Shown in pieces: positions 1-4,386 of a DNA stretch of 6,956 nt; position 1 is the stretch's first letter; each line of letters begins with the position of its first letter. Location: positions 1-6,956 of the forward strand of contig NZ_ALEE01000542.1 in assembly GCF_000282995.1 (NCBI RefSeq), given 5' to 3'. The notes under the pieces are model-generated. The model searched no databases. It had not been told where the DNA came from and was given only the letters and a program-made list of their open reading frames with translations. The position numbers and the translations under genes are program-made. This DNA is from Melaminivora alkalimesophila (lineage in GTDB: Bacteria; Pseudomonadota; Gammaproteobacteria; Burkholderiales; Burkholderiaceae_C).

Positions 1-656
1 TAGCCGCCCAGCGTCGCGGCGACCATCATGATCAGGGCCTCGCGCCAGAAGACGATGTCGCCCACGGCGTAGATCACGACCGCGATCGCCGTGAGCAGCG
101 CCGAGACCAGGTTCTTCATGCCGTTCATGGCGTTGAGCTGGGTCTGGCCCAGCAGCCCGAACAGCGCCAGCAGCAGGATGCCCAAGCCGCCGTTGAAATA
201 ACCGCCGTAGGCGGCCACCACCAGCATGCCGAAGGCTGCCTTGGCCACCGACGGCGCGCCGCTGTCGTGCCCGCCCGAGCCGCCGGCCCACTGGCGCAGC
301 TGCGGACCGAAGGCGAACAGGGCGGTGGCCACGAGCAGCAGCCACGGCACCAGCTTGCGGAACACCGCGTCCGAGGTGACCAGCAGCAGGGCCGCGCCGG
401 CCGAGCCGCCGATCAGCGACAGCAGGACCACGGCGCGCATCGACAGGCCGGGCGGGGGCTGCATGTCCTCGCGAAACCCCCAGGCGCCCGCCATGTAGCC
501 GGGCAGCAGGGCGACCGTGCCGGTGGCGTTGGCGACCACCGGCGGCACGCCGATGAACACCAGCGCCGGCAGGGTCAGGAAGCTGCCGCCTCCGGCGACG
601 GAGTTGAGGGCGCCGGCCACGAAGGCGGCGGCAAGGATCAGGGCGGTATCGAGCAT
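1..656 (-). CDS. TauE/SafE-family (DUF81) membrane permease, C-terminus cut by window edge
   Basis: Multi-pass inner-membrane protein of the TauE/SafE family; characterised members export or take up sulfite, sulfoacetate and related organosulfur anions, but the substrate cannot be read from sequence. 218 complete codons are visible and the last, partial codon (TA-) lies at base 1. The family usually runs about 250 residues, so I infer that roughly 30-40 are missing. The ATG at 654-656 is secure because an in-frame TAA (666-668) lies four codons upstream. The protein shows the internal duplication typical of the family: an N-terminal half with NSVAGGGSF (residues 18-26) and NATGT (43-47), and a second half with GGYFNGGLGI (151-160) and NGMKNLVSALLTA (178-190). 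Hydrophobic segments lie at about 4-20, 30-55, 73-93, 101-117, 140-169 and 182-206. The start is 71 bases past the ybeY stop on the same strand, so read-through from phoH-ybeY is possible. No strong Shine-Dalgarno is visible. The family call is firm; the substrate is unknown. Confidence 0.93.
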   Translation of the reverse strand, partial: MLDTALILAAAFVAGALNSVAGGGSFLTLPALVFIGVPPVVANATGTVALLPGYMAGAWGFREDMQPPPGLSMRAVVLLSLIGGSAGAALLLVTSDAVFRKLVPWLLLVATALFAFGPQLRQWAGGSGGHDSGAPSVAKAAFGMLVVAAYGGYFNGGLGILLLALFGLLGQTQLNAMNGMKNLVSALLTAIAVVIYAVGDIVFWREALIMMVAATLGG

Positions 657-727
657 CCGTCGATCTTAGGCAGGCGGCGCGCCGGCATTGGTCATGCCCA
701 GGGTGCAAGTGCTTTTCGGCGGCGCGT

Positions 728-1195
728 TCAGCCCTGGCCCGCCGCATAGGGGTCGGCAAAGCCCAGGCGCGCGAGGATCGCGGTCTCGTGCGCCTCCATC
801 GCCTCGGCGTCCTGCTCGCTGGTCTCGTGGTCCCAGCCCTGGGCGTGCAGCGTGCCGTGCACCAGCAGGTGGGCGTAGTGTGCTTGCAGCGTCTTGCCCT
901 GTTCGCGCGCCTCGCGCTCGACCACCGGGGCGCACAGCACCAGATCGGCCAGGACGACGGGCGCCTGCTGGTAGTCGAAGGTCAGCACGTTGGTGGCGTA
1001 GTCGCGCTGGCGGAAGTCGCGGTTGAGCTGCCAGCCCTCGTCGGCGCCGACGATGCGCACGGTGATCTCGGCATCGGCGGCCAGCGCATGGCGAACCCAG
1101 CGTGCGACGCGGTGGCGCGCCAGCACCGGGCGGTGCGCGGTTGCCTCGGGCGTGCGTGCGAATTGCAGCGAGAGGGCGAGATGGGGCAGGGCCAT
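728..1195 (-). CDS. ybeY: Endoribonuclease YbeY (rRNA maturation factor)
   Basis: Single-strand-specific metal-dependent endoribonuclease that acts in the cytoplasm in 16S rRNA 3'-end maturation and late 70S ribosome quality control. The product is 155 residues, normal for the family. The UPF0054 metal site is intact: H113, H117 and H123 lie in [11 protein letters not shown] (113-123). The conserved patch upstream, [16 protein letters not shown] (58-73), matches the usual N-x-x-[FY]-R-x-x-D-x-(P)-T-N-V-L-[ST]-F, with Ala in place of the common Pro and R62 at the position of the functionally important Arg. I chose the ATG at 1193-1195, giving [10 protein letters not shown], because the longer open frame to 1279 runs through the phoH stop into phoH and its first 28 residues look non-coding (Pro/Arg-rich). 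The gap to phoH is 43 bases. No good Shine-Dalgarno precedes the ATG; the nearest purine patch sits inside a small inverted repeat, so translation may depend on coupling or an unstructured start. Very confident of identity, slightly less of the start. Confidence 0.95.
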   Translation of the reverse strand: MALPHLALSLQFARTPEATAHRPVLARHRVARWVRHALAADAEITVRIVGADEGWQLNRDFRQRDYATNVLTFDYQQAPVVLADLVLCAPVVEREAREQGKTLQAHYAHLLVHGTLHAQGWDHETSEQDAEAMEAHETAILARLGFADPYAAGQG

Positions 1196-1205
1196 GGTGC
1201 GCCGT

Positions 1206-1245
1206 GGAAGGGGTTCCGGGAAAAAAGGGGGCGTCGCCTCAGGCG
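1206..1245 (-). other. Structured phoH-ybeY spacer: two small inverted repeats and a T6 tract
   Basis: Read on the minus strand, the phoH stop (1239-1241) lies in the loop of the perfect little palindrome CGCC-TGA-GGCG (1235-1245). This is followed eight bases later by six consecutive T (1221-1226), and then by GGAA-CCCC-TTCC (1206-1217), which occupies the place where a ybeY ribosome binding site would be expected. The stems have only four pairs and the T-run is separated from the first stem, so this is not a canonical Rho-independent terminator. It may cause weak attenuation or affect ybeY translation, or may be chance in GC-rich DNA. Confidence 0.2.
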
Positions 1246-2186
1246 GCCGGCCGGCGGCTGCGCTGGGCGTCGTAGGCATCGACGATGCGCGCCACCAGCG
1301 GATGGCGCACCACGTCGCTGCTGGTGAAGCGCGTGAAGGCGATGCCCTGCACGCGCTTGAGCACCAGCTCGGCGTCGATCAGGCCGCTGGGCATGCCGCG
1401 CGGCAGGTCGATCTGGCTCACGTCGCCTGTCACCACGGCGCGCGCGCCGAAGCCCAGGCGCGTGAGGAACATCTTCATCTGCTCGGGCGTGGTGTTCTGC
1501 GCCTCGTCCAGGATGACGAAGGCGTTGTTCAGCGTGCGCCCGCGCATGAAGGCCAGCGGCGCGATCTCCAGCTGGTTGCGCTCGAAGGCCTTTTGCACGC
1601 GCTCGTAGCCCATGAGCTCGTACAGGGCGTCGTACAGCGGGCGCAGGTAGGGATCGACCTTCTGCGTGAGGTCGCCCGGCAGGAAGCCCAGGCGCTCGCC
1701 CGCCTCCACCGCCGGGCGCGTGAGCACGATGCGCTGCACGCTGCCGCGCTCCAGCGCATCGACCGCGCAGGCCACGGCCAGGTAGGTCTTGCCGGTGCCG
1801 GCCGGGCCGATGCCGAAGGTGATGTCGTGCGCGGCGATGTTGGCCAGGTAGTTGCCCTGGCCCGGGGTGCGCGCGCGCAGGTCGGCGCGGCGCGTGGCCA
1901 GCACCAGCGTGCCATCGGCTTCCGCGCGCATGCTGGCATCGCCGGCCAGCATGAGCTGGATCTGCTCCTCGCGGATCGGCTGCTCCGCCATTTCGTAGAG
2001 CGCCTGCAGCAGTTCCATGGCCTGGGTGGCGTGGGCCTTGGGGCCCTCCACCTTGAACTGCTCGTGGCGGTGGGCGATCTTCACCTGCAGTGCAGCCTCG
2101 ATGGTGCGCAGGTGCGCGTCCGCCGGGCCGCACAGGTGGGCCAGCCGCGTGTTGTTGTGGGGGATGAAGGTGTGGCGCAGGATCAC
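1239..2186 (-). CDS. phoH: PhoH-family ATPase (PhoH-like / YbeZ)
   Basis: Cytoplasmic P-loop ATPase of the PhoH/YbeZ family, resembling superfamily I helicase cores. It is usually encoded next to YbeY and implicated in RNA metabolism and ribosome maturation; E. coli YbeZ is reported to bind YbeY. The product is 315 residues, full length for the short PhoH-like form without a PIN or KH fusion. Visible features: an N-terminal region of about 110 residues ([19 protein letters not shown] around 45-63); Walker A GPAGTGKT (127-134); [17 protein letters not shown] (155-171), the family signature after the first helix; Walker B VILDEAQN (224-231); sensor-like [12 protein letters not shown] (251-262); and RHPLV (294-298) near the end. 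Translation starts at GTG (2184-2186); the triplets just upstream in frame hold no ATG, GTG or TTG, and the protein start [12 protein letters not shown] looks like relatives I recall. No clear Shine-Dalgarno is present; only AAAGA sits upstream. It is the first gene of the leftward unit and diverges from ruvA. Confidence 0.96.
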   Translation of the reverse strand: MILRHTFIPHNNTRLAHLCGPADAHLRTIEAALQVKIAHRHEQFKVEGPKAHATQAMELLQALYEMAEQPIREEQIQLMLAGDASMRAEADGTLVLATRRADLRARTPGQGNYLANIAAHDITFGIGPAGTGKTYLAVACAVDALERGSVQRIVLTRPAVEAGERLGFLPGDLTQKVDPYLRPLYDALYELMGYERVQKAFERNQLEIAPLAFMRGRTLNNAFVILDEAQNTTPEQMKMFLTRLGFGARAVVTGDVSQIDLPRGMPSGLIDAELVLKRVQGIAFTRFTSSDVVRHPLVARIVDAYDAQRSRRPAA

Positions 2187-2260
2187 GCGGATAATCTTTG
2201 GGGCGATGAGGTTTCGCCGTGCGGGCAGGAAAGGCGCCGCGCGCGGCCACGAGGATATCC
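2187..2260. promoter_or_regulatory. Divergent phoH / ruvA intergenic region
   Basis: These 74 bases separate the GTG of phoH (minus) from the ATG of ruvA (plus), so start signals for both genes should lie here or extend into the coding ends. An AT-rich island (2190-2199) stands out from the GC-rich surroundings. It reads GATAAT (2190-2195) on the plus strand, a five-of-six match to a -10 box for ruvA, and GATTAT on the minus strand only a few bases from the phoH start, probably too close to serve as its -10. No convincing -35 hexamer lies 16-18 bases upstream of GATAAT. The ruvA ribosome site GAGG (2251-2254) is six bases before its ATG. The region assignment follows from gene layout; the promoter hexamer is a guess. 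Confidence 0.35.
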
Positions 2261-2836
2261 ATGATAGGCAAATTGACCGGCACGCTGCTGGAGAAAAATC
2301 CCCCGGAGGTGCTGCTGGACTGCCACGGCGTGGGTTATGAGGTGCTGGTGCCCATGAGCACCTTCTACAACCTGCCGGCGCTGGGCCAGCAGGTGTCCCT
2401 GCTCACCCAGTTCATCGTGCGCGAGGACGCGCAGCTGCTCTACGGCTTCGCCACGGCCGCCGAGCGCCAGACTTTCCGGGAGCTGATCAAGGTCGCGGGC
2501 GTGGGGCCGCGCACGGCGCTGTCGGTGCTCTCGGGCATCGGGGTTGAGGATCTGGCGCAGGCGGTGTCGCTGCAGGAGGGCGCGCGCCTGCTGAAGGTGC
2601 CGGGCATCGGCAAGAAGACGGCCGAGCGGCTGCTGCTGGAGCTGCGCGGCAAGCTGGGCGTGGACCTGTCGGGCGTGCGCGCGCAGGCGGCGGGCGGGGC
2701 GCAGGGAGACATCCTGCAGGCGCTGCTCGCCCTGGGCTACAGCGACAAGGAGGCGGCGGCGGCGCTCAAGGCGCTGCCCCCGGACGTGGGCGTGAGCGAG
2801 GGCATCCGGCTGGCGCTCAAGGCGCTGGCCAGGTGA
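2261..2836 (+). CDS. ruvA: Holliday junction branch migration complex subunit RuvA
   Basis: RuvA forms tetramers that hold the four-way junction in an open square and load the RuvB ATPase rings for branch migration in recombinational repair. The product is 191 residues. Domain I (OB fold, 1-64) carries HGVGYEV (22-28) and the acidic-pin pair E55-D56 within [13 protein letters not shown] (51-63). Domain II has two helix-hairpin-helix motifs, [10 protein letters not shown] (78-87) and [10 protein letters not shown] (113-122). A short Ala/Gly linker (about 138-148) leads to the RuvB-binding domain III (149-191), with [12 protein letters not shown] (154-165). The ATG at 2261 is preferred over an in-frame GTG at 2219: it has GAGG (2251-2254) six bases upstream and begins [10 protein letters not shown], the invariant family start. 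The extra 14 upstream residues look non-coding. Neither ruvB nor ruvC is adjacent; the next gene on the same strand begins 36 bases later and could be co-transcribed. Confidence 0.98.
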   Translation: MIGKLTGTLLEKNPPEVLLDCHGVGYEVLVPMSTFYNLPALGQQVSLLTQFIVREDAQLLYGFATAAERQTFRELIKVAGVGPRTALSVLSGIGVEDLAQAVSLQEGARLLKVPGIGKKTAERLLLELRGKLGVDLSGVRAQAAGGAQGDILQALLALGYSDKEAAAALKALPPDVGVSEGIRLALKALAR

Positions 2837-2861
2837 TTGCCACCCATCGATTGGACACGAC

Positions 2862-2867
2862 AAGGAG
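2862..2867 (+). promoter_or_regulatory. Strong ribosome binding site of the protease gene
   Basis: AAGGAG sits five bases before the ATG at 2873, the best Shine-Dalgarno match I see at any gene start in the window. It settles the start in favour of 2873 over the in-frame TTG at 2837 that directly follows the ruvA stop. Confidence 0.85.
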
Positions 2868-2872
2868 ACCCC

Positions 2873-4366
2873 ATGGACAGATTTCTCGCCCGTCCGGCCC
2901 TGCGCCGTGCCGCCCTGTCCCTGCTGCTGGCGCTGGCCGCTTGTGGGGGCGGCAGCGACAACGGCGCTCCCGATCCGGCGCCGCCGCCGTCGACGGTCCC
3001 TCCGGTGGCCGGGGACCGCATCGAGGCGTTCGATCCCGCTGCTGCGCCCGCAGCCAAGCTGACCGAAGGCGCCGCCCGACCGGCGCAGGCTGCTGCAGCC
3101 TCGGGCATGGTGCGCACAGTGGTGCTCGGCCCGCTGCAGGCGCCGCCCACCAAGGCGACCGTGGGCTCTGGATCGCCCGGAGCGCCGCTGCAGATCGGGC
3201 AGGCACGCAGTGTGGCCGACACGGCCACGCCGCAGGGCACAGCCGCTCTGCTGCAGTGGCATCCGTCCGGGCGGAACACGCAGGTGGCAGCCCTGCGTTT
3301 CGTGGCCGAAGGCGCGCACGGCGTGCGGCTGGGGGTGCTGGTGGAGGCCCTGCCGCCGGGCGCAGTGCTGCGGGCCTATGGCGCGCCGCAGGACGAGGTC
3401 GTCGAGGTGGATGCGCAGGCCCTGCGCACCATGGCCGCGCGCCATGCCGAGGCAGGCGCCGATGACCGGGCCGCGCGCACTTGGTGGAGCCCCGATTTCG
3501 GCGGCGCACAGACCACGCTGGAAGTGGAAATTCCGCACTCGGCCGCCACGGACGGCGTCCGGTTGTCGGTGCCGCGGCTGTCCCATTTCACGCAGACCCC
3601 TGACGAAGCGCAACTGGCGCTGCAGACCAAGGCTGCAGGCAGCTGCAACGTGGACCTGGCCTGCCGGCCCGAATACCTGGAGCAAGGCCGCTCCGTGGCG
3701 CGCATGGTCTTCGTGCGCGAGGACGGCAAGGCCTACCTGTGCACGGGCACGCTGATGAACGACGCCGCCTCTTCGGGAACCCCGTATTTCCTGAGTGCGA
3801 ACCACTGCATCGACCGCCAGACGGTGGCCTCCACGCTGACCACCGAATGGTTCCTGCGCGCCCGCAGCTGTGGCGGCACGGACACTGCCGGGGCCCAGCG
3901 CCTGACGGGCGGCGCCACGCTGCTGTACGCGGCAGCACGCACCGACGTGGCGCTCATGCGCCTGAACGGCGCGCCTCCTGCCGGCATCGTCTACGCCGGC
4001 TCCTACTTCGGCAGCCCGCTGCAGCCGGGCACCCCCCTGGCAGTGGTGCACCACCCGGGTGGGGACATGCAAAAGATCAGCCTGGGAACGCTGCTGCACT
4101 ACAGCAGTTGCAGCGATGGCGGCCTGTGCCGGGCGAGCAACGAGACCGAGGGCACCTACCTCACCCTGGGATGGCGAACGGGCGTCGTAGAAGGCGGCAG
4201 CAGCGGCTCGGCCGCATTCCTCACCCTGGGGGAGCGCCGCTACGTGGTGGGCCAGCTGATGGGCGGCCTGTCCAGTTGTGCCCGGCCCGACGCTGTGGAC
4301 TACTACGGTCGCTTCGATCTGGCCTACCGCGATGCGATCCGGCGCTGGCTGAATCCCGGCGGCTGA
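2873..4366 (+). CDS. Lys-C-like (family S1) serine protease, predicted lipoprotein
   Basis: Predicted exported serine protease of 497 residues, resembling lysyl endopeptidase (Achromobacter protease I, API). The N-terminus MDRFLARPALRRAALSLLLA ends in the lipobox LAAC (21-24). Cys24 should be lipidated, and Gly at +2 gives no inner-membrane retention signal, so outer-membrane anchoring is likely. A Gly/Pro-rich tether (25-47) and a region to about 255, perhaps a propeptide, precede the protease domain (about 256-497). Triad: H311 in FLSANHC, D358 in RTDVALMRL, S444 in EGGSSGS. Six cysteines match API pairs as I recall them (258-469, 264-333, 290-312). D476 in DYYGR aligns with API Asp225, which binds substrate Lys. 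Differences: Met463 in GQLMGGLSSC replaces API His210, and an extra Cys pair, 413 and 419, is present. The gene follows ruvA by 36 bases and converges on the Hsp70 gene with a 20-base gap. Protease and lipoprotein calls are strong; Lys specificity is inferred; the physiological substrate is unknown. Confidence 0.9.
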   Translation: MDRFLARPALRRAALSLLLALAACGGGSDNGAPDPAPPPSTVPPVAGDRIEAFDPAAAPAAKLTEGAARPAQAAAASGMVRTVVLGPLQAPPTKATVGSGSPGAPLQIGQARSVADTATPQGTAALLQWHPSGRNTQVAALRFVAEGAHGVRLGVLVEALPPGAVLRAYGAPQDEVVEVDAQALRTMAARHAEAGADDRAARTWWSPDFGGAQTTLEVEIPHSAATDGVRLSVPRLSHFTQTPDEAQLALQTKAAGSCNVDLACRPEYLEQGRSVARMVFVREDGKAYLCTGTLMNDAASSGTPYFLSANHCIDRQTVASTLTTEWFLRARSCGGTDTAGAQRLTGGATLLYAAARTDVALMRLNGAPPAGIVYAGSYFGSPLQPGTPLAVVHHPGGDMQKISLGTLLHYSSCSDGGLCRASNETEGTYLTLGWRTGVVEGGSSGSAAFLTLGERRYVVGQLMGGLSSCARPDAVDYYGRFDLAYRDAIRRWLNPGG

Positions 4367-4386
4367 GGCTTCGGGCTCGGACGCCC

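Noticed and set aside
684..698. Inverted repeat GGCAT/ATGCC between ybeY and the permease gene as a terminator
   Set aside because: It has only five pairs and no T-run on either strand, and the DNA after it is GC-rich.
267..749. Plus-strand open frames opposite the permease gene
   Set aside because: The minus strand encodes a TauE/SafE permease in uninterrupted frame; the plus-strand products are Gln/Gly/Arg-rich shadows.
1196..1279. 28-residue N-terminal extension of YbeY
   Set aside because: It overlaps the end of phoH and looks non-coding; the family start fits the ATG at 1195.
2219..2260. Upstream GTG start for RuvA
   Set aside because: The invariant MIGKL-type start and a GAGG site support the ATG at 2261.
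1023..2264. Plus-strand open frame of 413 codons opposite phoH
   Set aside because: It is antisense to phoH with low-complexity Ala/His/Arg-rich translation and no recognisable domain.
982..2283. Minus-strand open frame of 433 codons overlapping phoH and part of ybeY
   Set aside because: It is an alternative frame of phoH with Arg/Pro/His-rich, motif-free translation, while the phoH frame has Walker A and B motifs.
2837..2872. TTG start for the protease immediately after the ruvA stop
   Set aside because: The ATG at 2873 has a near-perfect AAGGAG site and gives a normal lipoprotein signal; the extra 12 residues would spoil it.
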